DNA of 64,000 nt from Thiothrix subterranea (GTDB taxonomy: Bacteria; Pseudomonadota; Gammaproteobacteria; Thiotrichales; Thiotrichaceae), in contig NZ_CP053482.1 of the NCBI RefSeq assembly GCF_016772315.1, positions 3,033,501 to 3,097,500 of the forward strand, given 5' to 3'. This document shows, piece by piece, positions 43,743 to 52,602 of the stretch. The first letter of the stretch is position 1, and every line of letters starts with the position of its first letter. The position numbers and the translations under genes were made by a program. Below the pieces are notes generated by a model, which worked only from the letters and a program-made list of their open reading frames with translations, was not told the origin of the DNA and did no database searches.

Positions 43743-44095
43743 TGCCGATTGCCACGCTCAATTTTAACACCCACTTCGCTGGCCCCGCGTACTGCGCCGG
43801 GTTTGCCGACGGTGACTTGTATCCAAGGAATGTGGAATTCTTGCATCAGTGTGTCTGCGATGGTTTCGGCGAGGCGCTCGACTAATTCGTAATGAGCGCT
43901 GTCGACCAGTTGCATGACGCGCTTGGCGGCGGTTTTGTAGTTGAGGGTGTCTTTAATGGCGTCGCTGGCGGCGGGGATGCGGTTATCCCACGCCATTTCC
44001 AAATCAATGCGAATTTTTTGCAGGATGCGTTTTTCCCACTCGTAAATGCCGATGCGGGCATCGAGGCGCAGGTCGCGTACATAAACTATATCCAT
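43724..44095 (-). CDS. folB: Dihydroneopterin aldolase
   Basis: 123 residues. MDIVYVRDLRLDARIGIYEWE is the typical start, with NYKTAAKRVMQLVDSAHYELVERLAETIA and a C-terminal VTVGKPGAVRGASEVGVKIER. It makes 6-hydroxymethyl-dihydropterin, the FolK substrate. First gene of a folB-folK pair. Confidence 0.96.
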   Translation of the reverse strand: MDIVYVRDLRLDARIGIYEWEKRILQKIRIDLEMAWDNRIPAASDAIKDTLNYKTAAKRVMQLVDSAHYELVERLAETIADTLMQEFHIPWIQVTVGKPGAVRGASEVGVKIERGNRQWQTSI

Positions 44096-44198
44096 ACGTT
44101 GCTCTTGTTGTGGCTATCAAGCATGGATTGTAATACAGAAACCCGCCCCCCGTGAAAGAGGGTAACGGGTTAAAGGAATTAGTGTACCGATAAAGGCA

Positions 44199-44675
44199 TT
44201 AGCGTGACAGTTGCCACTGCCCACGGCTGTCTTGGCAAGCTTGGGTTTGGATATTTTGGTTTCTGCCATCAATCGTACCCACAATGGTCACAGGGCGACA
44301 GACGGTGCTTTGGTTGTTGACGTTAGCGCGGTAAACCTGACCGGGGTTGACGTTGTATTGGTAGCCAGTGTTCGGATTTTGCCAGGTGGCTGGACGACCG
44401 CTGTAAATGGACTGACCCAAGTTTTGCTGGTCACGCGCGTCCAGTTGCGTTCCCCATTGGCTGCCGAGGTAGCTGCCCATCACTGTACCCAAAATAGTCA
44501 TGGCGGTTTTGCCATCGCCATTGCCAAATTGGTTGCCTGCGACACCGCCTAAGACTGCACCAACCATTGAGCCGGTTTGGGCATTATTAATCGGGGCAGT
44601 TCCTACACATCCACTTAATAAAATGGAGGCAGCTAATGCCGTGGCGAGGCGGGGATAATTCATTAATGCTTTCAT
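44199..44675 (-). CDS. Glycine-zipper 2TM lipoprotein (larger)
   Basis: 158 residues, AGGAGTG ribosome site. A lipobox LLSGC puts the lipid anchor on Cys23. A glycine-zipper membrane segment follows (GSMVGAVLGGVAGNQFGNGDG and GTVMGSYLGSQWG), then DARDQQNLGQ and a C-terminal domain with VCRPVTIVGTIDG and TQACQD, in which Cys residues may pair. This is the SlyB/RT0821-like surface-antigen family of outer-membrane lipoproteins. It and the next gene share the segment PINNAQTGS / PMNNAQIGS and may be a duplication. Confidence 0.85.
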   Translation of the reverse strand: MKALMNYPRLATALAASILLSGCVGTAPINNAQTGSMVGAVLGGVAGNQFGNGDGKTAMTILGTVMGSYLGSQWGTQLDARDQQNLGQSIYSGRPATWQNPNTGYQYNVNPGQVYRANVNNQSTVCRPVTIVGTIDGRNQNIQTQACQDSRGQWQLSR

Positions 44676-44750
44676 CGGGACACTCCTGTTCTGATGTTTT
44701 GAGAGAAAGATTCGCCGCCAATGGTGTGCGGCGGCGAGTCTGTGCGAGGC

Positions 44751-45026
44751 TTAGTAGCCCCGATTGTAATACGGTGCTGGTTGCTGCGGTTGTTGGTAGT
44801 AACGGTCTTGCTGTGCGCCAACCTGACCACCGACAACGCTGCCGACCATGGTTCCTACGATAGTGGCAGCCGTTTTACCTTGGCCTTGACCCATTTGGTT
44901 GCCTGCTACACCGCCTAAAACAGCGCCGGTTGCAGAACCGATTTGCGCATTGTTCATCGGTGTGCCGCAAGCCGTCAGTGCGGCTGCTAGTGCTAAAGTC
45001 CCCAGTGAATAAATAACAGTTTTCAT
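44751..45026 (-). CDS. Glycine-zipper lipoprotein (smaller)
   Basis: 91 residues from the ATG at 45026, behind AAGGAG. Lipobox LTAC with Cys20. The zipper segment IGSATGAVLGGVAGNQMGQ and GTMVGSVVGGQVGAQQD is followed by a short Gln/Pro/Tyr tail. It lacks the C-terminal domain of the neighbour downstream and appears to be a minimal paralogue. An outer-membrane structural role is likely. Confidence 0.82.
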   Translation of the reverse strand: MKTVIYSLGTLALAAALTACGTPMNNAQIGSATGAVLGGVAGNQMGQGQGKTAATIVGTMVGSVVGGQVGAQQDRYYQQPQQPAPYYNRGY

Positions 45027-45236
45027 GTATAGCTCCTTGGTAAAAATTGTATTTTTGGCTGTTGCCATGTGTCCCCAAACTCTGGTGTAGAATTAGAGTG
45101 AACCCATGTTAAGTAGTTCAGTGGAAATTTCATTATTTTTCATGTTAAACGGATAACATTTATTCATTGGTTTTATGATTAAGGATAGTAAGCTAATATA
45201 AAGGCTTTAGGGCTGAAACATTCGGGAGAATACGCC

Positions 45237-46624
45237 ATGAAAATGACAATGGCTAATGCTAACGGGGTAGTCGCTACATGGCTATTAACCGTGATGACGT
45301 TGGTGGCATCGCACGCTGTTCAGGCGGGTGAAAAAATTACCAAGCCGTGGGTGACGGGTTACGTTACGGGCGAATGGCATCGCAGCGATGGAACCATTGG
45401 CATTCTTAACGATGAAGACTGGGATACTTTGACTCATGTGATTCACCACGCGGCAGGTCTTAACAGTAATGGTTCATTGGACATGAATTATGGCGGTTGG
45501 GGTCTTAGTAGCCAAAGTCGGCGCACTGCATTGATTGAGCAGGCTCATGCTAAAAACGTCAAGGTTTTGTTTAGCGTTGTGAATTTTGGCGGGTATGCGC
45601 CGGTATTAGCCGATGCCGCAAAGCGGCAAACGTTGGTAACTCAACTCATTGATGTACTTAAAAACGGCACTGGCCCGGGTTACGATGGGCTTGATATTGA
45701 CCTAGAGCCTGTCACAGCAGACAGCTCCGGCAATAACCCGAATTACGAAGCGTTCATCACCGAATTACAAGCCCAAATGAAGACGCTTAATAAAACCAAC
45801 AATCCCGGTATGTTGGTGGAACGCCCGTTATTAGCGATTGCGACCGGTATTGAAGTGGTGGTCGATAACAGCACTGGTGATTTACGTAAGCTGTTGGCAA
45901 AACTGCAAGATAAACTGGATCAAATCAATGTCATGGCTTATGACTTAGCGATTGCCAATGACGGGGTTACTTGGCACGACGGTGCGTTATACGACGGCGG
46001 CAATAAATATCCAACCAACCCTGCGAGATCGGTAATGTCAGCGGACCGAGCGCTTCAGCAATTCATCAGTGCTGGGGTATTGCCCAGTAAATTGGGGTTG
46101 GGTATTAGCGGTGAAATACGCGGTTGGATTGGGGGAAAGTAACTTCTACGACTGATGGTGTGACCGCTCCGATGCAAACTTGGACTGCTTTGCCGGGTAC
46201 GTGGGAATCTTCGGGTGGCGACAAGATTGATCGTGGCCGTTATTCGCAATTGATGAAGCCCGGTTATCAATGTGTCAAGGGGGCAAGTAACGATTGCAGC
46301 TACAAACCGGAGTATTACCGTTGGGACGATAAAGCCAAAATGCCCTACTTGAGTATTAATAAAGCCGGTTCAGATGCTGACATGTTCATTTCCTACAACG
46401 ATGCGCGTTCGGTGTCGGAAAAGGTTAAGTACGTCAAAGAAAAAGGTTTGGGTGGGGTGATGCTGTGGGAGTTAGGGCGTGAATGCTTACCACCGGGGGC
46501 AGGTGGCGGTTCCATTGATCAGTGTGTTTCTGGCGACGGCAAATATCGCCCACTTTTGAAAGCGATTCGCCAGACCCTGCGCACCGGGACTGGCAAATAC
46601 AAGCCGTTGCTGGTGCAACCTTAA
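45237..46624 (+). pseudogene. GH18 chitinase-like gene split by a -1 frameshift
   Basis: Two overlapping frames, 45237-46142 and from 46124 to 46624, together make one protein of about 462 residues if one G is added to the GGGGG run at 46131-46135; the join then reads WIGGKVTSTTDG. A signal peptide ends near VQA/GE. The GH18 catalytic motif is intact: DGLDIDLEP with Asp150, Asp153, Asp155 and Glu157. As read, the product stops after 301 residues and lacks the C-terminal barrel strands (GGVMLWELGRE). Possible reasons are a true mutation, slippage-based switching or a sequencing error. It would degrade chitin or a related glycan outside the cell. Confidence 0.8.
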
Positions 46625-47799
46625 CGACACAAGTGTTGCACCAAACGCACCCAGTAACTTGCCCCTAGCGGCAAGATATTGTCGTTGAAATCGTAATACG
46701 GATTGTGTAAGGCGCGGCTTTCGGTCGCGTCGCCATTGCCGATCCAGATGTATGCACCGGGGCGGTGTTGCAGCATGTAGGCGAAATCTTCCGCGCCCAT
46801 GCTCGGTGGTGGGTTCCATTGCACACATGCCTCGCCCACTAACGCGGTTGTGACCTGATAACACGCTTCGGCATTGCTGGAATGGTTGATAGTGGCGGGG
46901 TAGCCTTCCATAAAACGCACACTGGCACTGGCAGCAAACGCTTGCGCGGTGTGTTCCACCAAGTGTTGCAAGCGTTGTTTCAGTAAGGCGCGATCTTGCG
47001 GATCAAGGCTGCGAATAGTGCCGTGCAAACTCACGGTTTCAGGGATCACATTGTAAGCACTGCCGCCTTGCATTTTGGTAATACTAATCACGCCGCCGCT
47101 GGTGGGTTTCAGGTTTCGTGCCACGATACTTTGCGTTGCCGTGATAATATGCCCCGCAACCAATACTGGGTCGATGACCGTATCCGGCATCGCGGCATGA
47201 CCACCTTGCGCTTGGATTTCAATGTCAAAACTGTCTGTCGATGCCATGACTGCACCGGAATGCACGGCAAACTGCCCTGTGGGAATCCCCGGCCAATTAT
47301 GCATTCCGTACACTTCGGTAATAGGGAAGCGCTCGAATAAGCCCGCCTCAATCATGCGTTTTGCCCCGGCATTGCTTTCTTCTGCGGGTTGAAAGATGAA
47401 ATACACCGTTCCCGCAAAATCCGGGTGTTGCGCCAAAATCGTGGCAGCCCCTAGCAACATGGTGGTGTGGCCGTCATGCCCGCAACCGTGCATTTTACCG
47501 TGATGGCAGGAGGCATGGGCGAAGGTATTCAATTCGGTCAGTGGCAGCGCATCCATATCGGCGCGTAAACCAATGTGTTTAGCGCCGGGCTGTTTGCCGT
47601 GTAGCACACCGACGACACCGGTTTCACCAATACCGGTGTGAACTTCCAAACCTAGTGCCTGTAAACGCGCGGCAACTTGGGCGCTGGTGCGAAATTCTTC
47701 GTAAGCGATTTCGGGGTGTTGGTGAATATCGCGCCGCCATTGTTGCATATCGGCGTGCAGGGCGTGGCTGGCGGCAATCGGGTCGAGTTTGGCGGTCAT
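46621..47799 (-). CDS. M20-family amidohydrolase (hippurate/acetyl-amino acid hydrolase type)
   Basis: 392 residues from the ATG at 47799, behind AAAGGATG. The family pattern is WRRDIHQHPEIAYEEFRT, LRADMDALPLTE, MHGCGHDGHTTMLLGAA, FIFQPAEES and the C-terminal MGAEDFAYMLQHRPGAYIWIGNG. These zinc- or manganese-dependent enzymes cleave N-acyl amino acids. Convergent with the GH18 gene, overlapping its end by four bases. Exact substrate unknown. Confidence 0.92.
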   Translation of the reverse strand: MTAKLDPIAASHALHADMQQWRRDIHQHPEIAYEEFRTSAQVAARLQALGLEVHTGIGETGVVGVLHGKQPGAKHIGLRADMDALPLTELNTFAHASCHHGKMHGCGHDGHTTMLLGAATILAQHPDFAGTVYFIFQPAEESNAGAKRMIEAGLFERFPITEVYGMHNWPGIPTGQFAVHSGAVMASTDSFDIEIQAQGGHAAMPDTVIDPVLVAGHIITATQSIVARNLKPTSGGVISITKMQGGSAYNVIPETVSLHGTIRSLDPQDRALLKQRLQHLVEHTAQAFAASASVRFMEGYPATINHSSNAEACYQVTTALVGEACVQWNPPPSMGAEDFAYMLQHRPGAYIWIGNGDATESRALHNPYYDFNDNILPLGASYWVRLVQHLCR

Positions 47800-47888
47800 A
47801 TTACATCCTTTCTTTTCGTGTGTGGTCGCGATTTTATGGGGGAGGTCTGGTATTCTTCTCATGATTCATCCTCTCAGGTATCACACTC

Positions 47889-48602
47889 ATGAAAAGACTA
47901 CAAGGCATCATGCTATCAGCCGCTTGTTTAGCAGCAAGTCAGGTGCAGGCGCAAGAGCCACCAGCCGCCGCACCCCAAGCAGCTCCCGCTAGTACCCTAA
48001 CGTTTCCAACGCCCGCAACAGCAACAGCGAGTACGCCGTCGGTACAGCCGCCGCCCACCGCCGCTAATGTTGGTCAGCCGGGGCCACCTCCTAGAACCGC
48101 AGTACCGCAAGCCATGCCGCCGGTGCAACAGCAGCCAGCCGTAGCCGCTTACCCTTACAATAGCTACCCAACTAACTACAATTATAACAATTACGGCTAT
48201 TCTGCCTATCCTTACGGTTATTACCCGTATGCGCAGCAACAACAGGCTTACCGCGCTTACAACCCGTATGTGCAGCAATACAACCCTTACGCCGCCCAAC
48301 GCATGATGCCTTACCCGCAACGCCCGCCCGTCCAGCAGAAAAAGGAAGTCAAGCCGTGGGGCGATACTCGGTATATCTGGCCTGATTTTTACACCGATTT
48401 TACCGGCGATGCTTTCGATAAAATGATTAATGCGCCTTACGACATGGGCAGAATGCCGGGTGGTATACGGTTTCCTTCGATCAGTATGCCTGACCCCGTA
48501 ACCGTGGGCGACGCGATTGCCAACCAAGTACCGCCGTTTGCAGAAGAGGCCGGTAATATGGTTCCAGCGGATGATGTGGGTAATATCATGCCATTTAAAT
48601 AA
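47889..48602 (+). CDS. Sulfur-globule-like secreted protein, Tyr/Pro-rich
   Basis: 237 residues, signal peptide ending near VQA/QE. Residues 20-95 are Ala/Pro-rich, then a Tyr/Asn-rich tract with repeated NPY and YPY units (NYNYNNYGYSAYPYGY). The C-terminal third is ordered: WGDTRYIWPDFYTDFTGDAF, MGRMPGGIRFPSISMPDPVT and a tail ending PFK. The composition and the WGDTRYIWPDFYTD-type domain are what I associate with sulfur globule family proteins of Thiothrix-like bacteria. It differs from the Gly-rich protein at 12221, so the two could be different components of one coat. Function inferred. Confidence 0.68.
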   Translation: MKRLQGIMLSAACLAASQVQAQEPPAAAPQAAPASTLTFPTPATATASTPSVQPPPTAANVGQPGPPPRTAVPQAMPPVQQQPAVAAYPYNSYPTNYNYNNYGYSAYPYGYYPYAQQQQAYRAYNPYVQQYNPYAAQRMMPYPQRPPVQQKKEVKPWGDTRYIWPDFYTDFTGDAFDKMINAPYDMGRMPGGIRFPSISMPDPVTVGDAIANQVPPFAEEAGNMVPADDVGNIMPFK

Positions 48603-48673
48603 TGCCCCAACTGTGTTAAGCTATCAGCCAATTTTTTAAGTTAAATAACATTAAATGATAATTGGAGGCTTGA

Positions 48674-49828
48674 ATGTATTTGCCGAAAAACCTGTTGGCT
48701 TATGGGGCAGCAACAGCGCTGGTATTGAGTTTAGGGGCGTGTAGCTCAACACCGGAAAAATCCGAGACTGCGGATAACAACAGTGCTCAGCAGGTGAGTA
48801 AACAAGGGCAAGCGTCGATAAAAGCGCCAGCAGATCAAGCACAAGTTCTCAGCTATGGCGGCAAAGGTGTCGGCAATTATGCCGCAGCCAGTTTGGGCGG
48901 TGATTTTGCTGGAAATGCGCAATTACTGAATTTCATCGAAAAAATGGTGAATAATCACGGGTTTGAACGCCCGTATTTGTATGGGGTATTTTCACAAGTC
49001 CGTAACCGCGATGATGTTGCCCGCCTCTGGGCGGGGTCGAGTTCAGACCCCGGCAGCCCGAAAGGTTGGCACGCTTACCGTGACCGTTTCGTGACCGCTG
49101 CGAATGTGCAACGCGGGGCGGAATTCTGGCAGCAGCATTCGGCGCATTTGCAACGGGCGCAACAGCAATACGGCGTTCCCGCTGAATACATTATCGGCAT
49201 CATGGGCGTGGAAACCCGCTGGGGGCGCATTATGGGCAAACATCGGGTGATTGATGCATTGGCGACCTCCGCTATTGTGAATCAACGCCGTAGCCAATTT
49301 TTCTTTGATGAATTGAAAAACTACATGCTGATGACCCGCAGTGAACGCATGGATCCACTCGCGCCGAAAGGCTCGTTTGCGGGGGCTATGGGTTATGGGC
49401 AATTCATGCCGAGCAGCTTCCATGCTTTCGCAGTGGACTTTGATGGCGACGGCGTGCGTGATTTATGGAATCCGGTGGATGCGATTGGCAGTGTGGCGAA
49501 TTACTTTGCGAAAAACGGTTGGCAGCCCGGTGGTGAAGTCGCTGTACCCGCACAAGTAACCTCTAACCAGTACGCCAATGTGCCGGATGGTTTTAAGGTG
49601 AAGTATTCCATGTCAGATTTGCAGCGCATCGGTGTTACCCCGCAATACGGCAGGGGTTCAGCGGGTACGGTGCATTTATTGGCATTGAGTACCGTGCCGA
49701 ATGGTTATAAGGAACCGTGGATCGGTTACAAAAACTTCCATGTGATTACCCGCTACAACCGCAGCAATTATTACGCAATGACGGTGCATTTATTGGCGCA
49801 GTCCGTGCGTGAGCGTGTCGGCAAGTAA
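48674..49828 (+). CDS. mltB: Membrane-bound lytic murein transglycosylase B
   Basis: 384 residues, lipobox LGACSS with Cys23. The catalytic Glu is in IMGVETRWGRIMGK, and AGAMGYGQFMPSSFHAFAVDFDGDG is the strongly conserved MltB/GH103 segment. It cleaves peptidoglycan to 1,6-anhydromuropeptides at the outer membrane. A Ser/Gln-rich linker follows the lipid anchor. GGAGG precedes the ATG. Confidence 0.94.
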   Translation: MYLPKNLLAYGAATALVLSLGACSSTPEKSETADNNSAQQVSKQGQASIKAPADQAQVLSYGGKGVGNYAAASLGGDFAGNAQLLNFIEKMVNNHGFERPYLYGVFSQVRNRDDVARLWAGSSSDPGSPKGWHAYRDRFVTAANVQRGAEFWQQHSAHLQRAQQQYGVPAEYIIGIMGVETRWGRIMGKHRVIDALATSAIVNQRRSQFFFDELKNYMLMTRSERMDPLAPKGSFAGAMGYGQFMPSSFHAFAVDFDGDGVRDLWNPVDAIGSVANYFAKNGWQPGGEVAVPAQVTSNQYANVPDGFKVKYSMSDLQRIGVTPQYGRGSAGTVHLLALSTVPNGYKEPWIGYKNFHVITRYNRSNYYAMTVHLLAQSVRERVGK

Positions 49829-49845
49829 AACATTGTCCTCTACGA

Positions 49846-49871
49846 TAGGGGCGAAAAATCTTTCGCTCCTA
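49846..49871. repeat. Hairpin between convergent mltB and corA
   Basis: TAGGGGCGAAA (49846-49856) and TTTCGCTCCTA (49861-49871) pair with one mismatch around a 4-base loop. It overlaps the corA stop codon. Same TAGGGGCG class as 6096 and 59752; no T-run of its own. Confidence 0.6.
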
Positions 49872-50822
49872 CATCCAGCCCTTACGCTTGAAGAACCAGT
49901 AAGGTGTTACCCCCGCCAGAATCATTAAACCAATCGCCATGGGGTAGCCAAACACCCAATCTAACTCCGGCATGACGCGGAAATTCATCCCGTACAAGCT
50001 GGCCACCAGTGTTGGCGGTAAAAATACCACCGCTGCAATCGAAAACATTTTAATGATTTTATTCTGTTCGATATTGATGAAACCTTGCGTGGTTCCCATC
50101 AAAAAGTTGATTTTGTCGAACAGAAACGTGGTATGCGACATCAAGGTGTCAATGTCGCGAATGATTTCGGGGATAATTTCTTGCCCTGCTTGGGTATCGC
50201 GCAATTGGCGTTGCAGGAAGGCAATTGAGCGTTGGGTATCCATCAAACACAGGCGCACTTTGCCGTTGCTGTCTTCCAATGCCGCCAAGTCGTCGATGGC
50301 ACTTTCTAAATCGGTGGTGGTTTCTTCCAGCACTTTGTGGCTGATGACTTCGAGCTCCAAGTGCAAATCTTCGATAGTATCCGCGAGATTTTCCACTTTT
50401 TGTTCAAACATGGTTAGCAGCAAATGGCGCGGGGTGCGCACTTCCACTTGCCCACGCCGCGCGCGCATTCTGAGCAGGCGAAAATCAGCAAGTTCCTGTT
50501 CGCGTACCGTGATCAAGCGATCGGCTTGTAAAATGAACGCGACCGTGGTGGTTTCCATGCGGCCTTCACTTTGGGTGACGAACAGCGAATGCACGTGGAT
50601 GCCGCTGTTGTCGGTGAAATAGCGGGCAGACGATTCGATTTCCTCAACATCATCCGATTCCGGTAATTCGGTGTGCAGCAGGATTTCTAAACGGTCGCGT
50701 TCTTCATCCGAGGTGTCTTGCGCATCAATCCAGCCAGTGTTGGAAATCGCGTAATCCAAGAGTTTGTCGCCGAGCTTATGCTCGACTAATTTGCCATCCG
50801 CAAAGCCGAAAAATCGTAACAT
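49869..50822 (-). CDS. corA: CorA-type magnesium/cobalt transporter
   Basis: 317 residues. The pore signature YGMNF is in ASLYGMNFRVMPELDW, between two C-terminal membrane helices, and the end PYWFFKRKGWM is characteristic. A long acidic cytoplasmic domain precedes. It admits Mg2+ down its gradient. It lies 24 bases after rapZ, where E. coli has npr, so it may be co-transcribed with the rpoN operon. Confidence 0.94.
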   Translation of the reverse strand: MLRFFGFADGKLVEHKLGDKLLDYAISNTGWIDAQDTSDEERDRLEILLHTELPESDDVEEIESSARYFTDNSGIHVHSLFVTQSEGRMETTTVAFILQADRLITVREQELADFRLLRMRARRGQVEVRTPRHLLLTMFEQKVENLADTIEDLHLELEVISHKVLEETTTDLESAIDDLAALEDSNGKVRLCLMDTQRSIAFLQRQLRDTQAGQEIIPEIIRDIDTLMSHTTFLFDKINFLMGTTQGFINIEQNKIIKMFSIAAVVFLPPTLVASLYGMNFRVMPELDWVFGYPMAIGLMILAGVTPYWFFKRKGWM

Positions 50823-50845
50823 TGTGGGTCTCCAGTGAGGGGGTC

Positions 50846-51709
50846 TTAACGCACGTAGTTGAGTTCACGGTGGCGTAAGATAACATTTTCCCCCATGATT
50901 TGACGAAAATGCTGATAAAGGCGCTCAGCCAGATAGACCGAGCGATGCCGTCCGCCAGTGCAGCCGATGGAAACGGTTAAATAAGCGCGTTGGCAATTGC
51001 TGTCGAGGCTGGGCAGCCAGTTGCCGAGGAAATCACGAATATCGGTGTACATGCGTTGCACGTCGTTGTGTTGTTCCAGCCATTCTATAATGCCGGTATC
51101 GCGCCCGGTGAGTAAGCGCAAATCGGGTTCCCAATACGGGTTGGGCAGGCAACGTACATCAAATAAGAAGTCCGAATCCGTCGGCGGATTGTGTTTGAAA
51201 CCGAAGGATTGAATCATCAGGGATAAATGTTGCTGTTCAGTTTGCGAGATACGGGCTTTCAGCATTCGCCCTAATTCATACACGCCGATGTGCGAGGTAT
51301 CCAACCGTAAATCCGCATCCATGGCGAGCGGTTCTAGCAGTGCGGCTTCCAGCGCAATCGCCTTGTCGAGTTCTTGGGTTTCGCTGGTTAACGGGTGGCG
51401 GCGGCGTGTTTCATTGTAACGTTTGCGCAACACTTCTTGTTCGGCATACAAATACACCACTTGGGTGCTGGGAACCCGTTGGCGTACCCGTTTGATAATG
51501 GCAGGGGTATCCAGCAAACTGTCACGACCGCCACGAATATCAATGCCTACCGCCAGATACGGCTGTTTGGCGATTTGCGGTGTTCCCAGCAAGGCTTCTA
51601 GCAATTGCGAGGGCAGGTTGTCGATACAGTAGTAACCGTTGTCTTCAAGCGTGTGCAGCGCGTAGCTTTTGCCCGCGCCGGACATGCCGCTGATAATGAC
51701 TAAGTGCAT
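50846..51709 (-). CDS. rapZ: RNase adapter protein RapZ
   Basis: 287 residues from the ATG at 51709. Walker A is GMSGAGKS, with GYYCIDNLP and VGIDIRGGRD, and the C-terminal signature VSIGCTGGRHRSVYLAERL. RapZ controls amino-sugar synthesis by directing RNase E to the GlmZ small RNA in enterics; the GlmZ system need not exist here. The gene is 4 bases after ptsN in the rpoN operon. Confidence 0.96.
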   Translation of the reverse strand: MHLVIISGMSGAGKSYALHTLEDNGYYCIDNLPSQLLEALLGTPQIAKQPYLAVGIDIRGGRDSLLDTPAIIKRVRQRVPSTQVVYLYAEQEVLRKRYNETRRRHPLTSETQELDKAIALEAALLEPLAMDADLRLDTSHIGVYELGRMLKARISQTEQQHLSLMIQSFGFKHNPPTDSDFLFDVRCLPNPYWEPDLRLLTGRDTGIIEWLEQHNDVQRMYTDIRDFLGNWLPSLDSNCQRAYLTVSIGCTGGRHRSVYLAERLYQHFRQIMGENVILRHRELNYVR

Positions 51710-51713
51710 GGAA

Positions 51714-52202
51714 TTAGGCTGCCATTGCACCCACAAACGGGTGTTTAGGTGGATCGAAGAGTTCAAGAAAGTGATCCAGCACGGTTTGCGTGTCGTGATG
51801 ACAACAAATTTGCTCGATCAGGGATTTTTGCATCAGGGTACTGGTCAATTGCGTGATCAGTTCCGAGTAATCAGGGGCTTGGTTGGCTGGCACGAGGATC
51901 GCCATGAATAACTGCACGGGTTTTTTGTCCGGTGTATCCATTTTAACGCCATCTTCCAGTAACAACAAAGCCCCACAAGGTTGCTGGATGGACATACACG
52001 CATGGGGAATGGCGACGCCATTGCCGATAGCGGTACTACCCAGTTTCTCCCGATTGGTCAGGGCGTCGAAAATCGCCTCAGCTTCCAAACTTGCTTGATC
52101 GGCGGCAAGCATCGTCGCCAATTGTTCAAAGGCGCGTTTCTTGCTAGAAACGTCAGGCTTGCAGGCAATCCGGGTGGGAGAAAGCAGGGTAGTTATGTCC
52201 AT
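51714..52202 (-). CDS. ptsN: Nitrogen PTS enzyme IIA
   Basis: 162 residues. The phosphorylated His lies in GVAIPHACMS. EIIA-Ntr is the terminal acceptor of the nitrogen phosphotransferase system and regulates potassium uptake and other functions. Its donor NPr is not encoded in the usual position after rapZ. Position between hpf and rapZ is canonical. Confidence 0.96.
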   Translation of the reverse strand: MDITTLLSPTRIACKPDVSSKKRAFEQLATMLAADQASLEAEAIFDALTNREKLGSTAIGNGVAIPHACMSIQQPCGALLLLEDGVKMDTPDKKPVQLFMAILVPANQAPDYSELITQLTSTLMQKSLIEQICCHHDTQTVLDHFLELFDPPKHPFVGAMAA

Positions 52203-52208
52203 GTATGA

Positions 52209-52544
52209 TCAGTCCGTTGTTTCAGTCGCGGCTACCAATTGCGCGGCTTCTTGACGATGATGGTCTTTCACTTTTTCCTTGTGCTTGACAATTTGTCTGT
52301 CGAGTTTGTCCGTCAGAGCATCAATCGCTGCGTACATATCATCCGCATAGGCATCGGCAAACAAGTGATTACCGTTCACGTGGAAGGTCGCTTCTGCCTT
52401 GTGACGTTGTTTTTCGACTTCTAGGATGAAATGTATTTTCATTACCTGGTCGAAGTGGCGCTTCAGGCGTTCAGCCTTTTCGCGTATATAGTTACTCATT
52501 GACTCTGTCACTTCAAGATGATGACCAGTGATTTCTAATTGCAT
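52209..52544 (-). CDS. hpf: Ribosome hibernation-promoting factor
   Basis: 111 residues. MQLEITGHHLEVTESMSNYI and FADAYADDMYAAIDALTDKLDRQI match the short HPF type that binds the 30S decoding region and promotes 100S dimers in stationary phase. It lies between rpoN and ptsN, as in E. coli. Confidence 0.95.
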   Translation of the reverse strand: MQLEITGHHLEVTESMSNYIREKAERLKRHFDQVMKIHFILEVEKQRHKAEATFHVNGNHLFADAYADDMYAAIDALTDKLDRQIVKHKEKVKDHHRQEAAQLVAATETTD

Positions 52545-52602
52545 AATGCAAGCTCCTTGTTCAGGTCATGGAAAAAACCACACCCCATTATGGGTGCATG
52601 GC

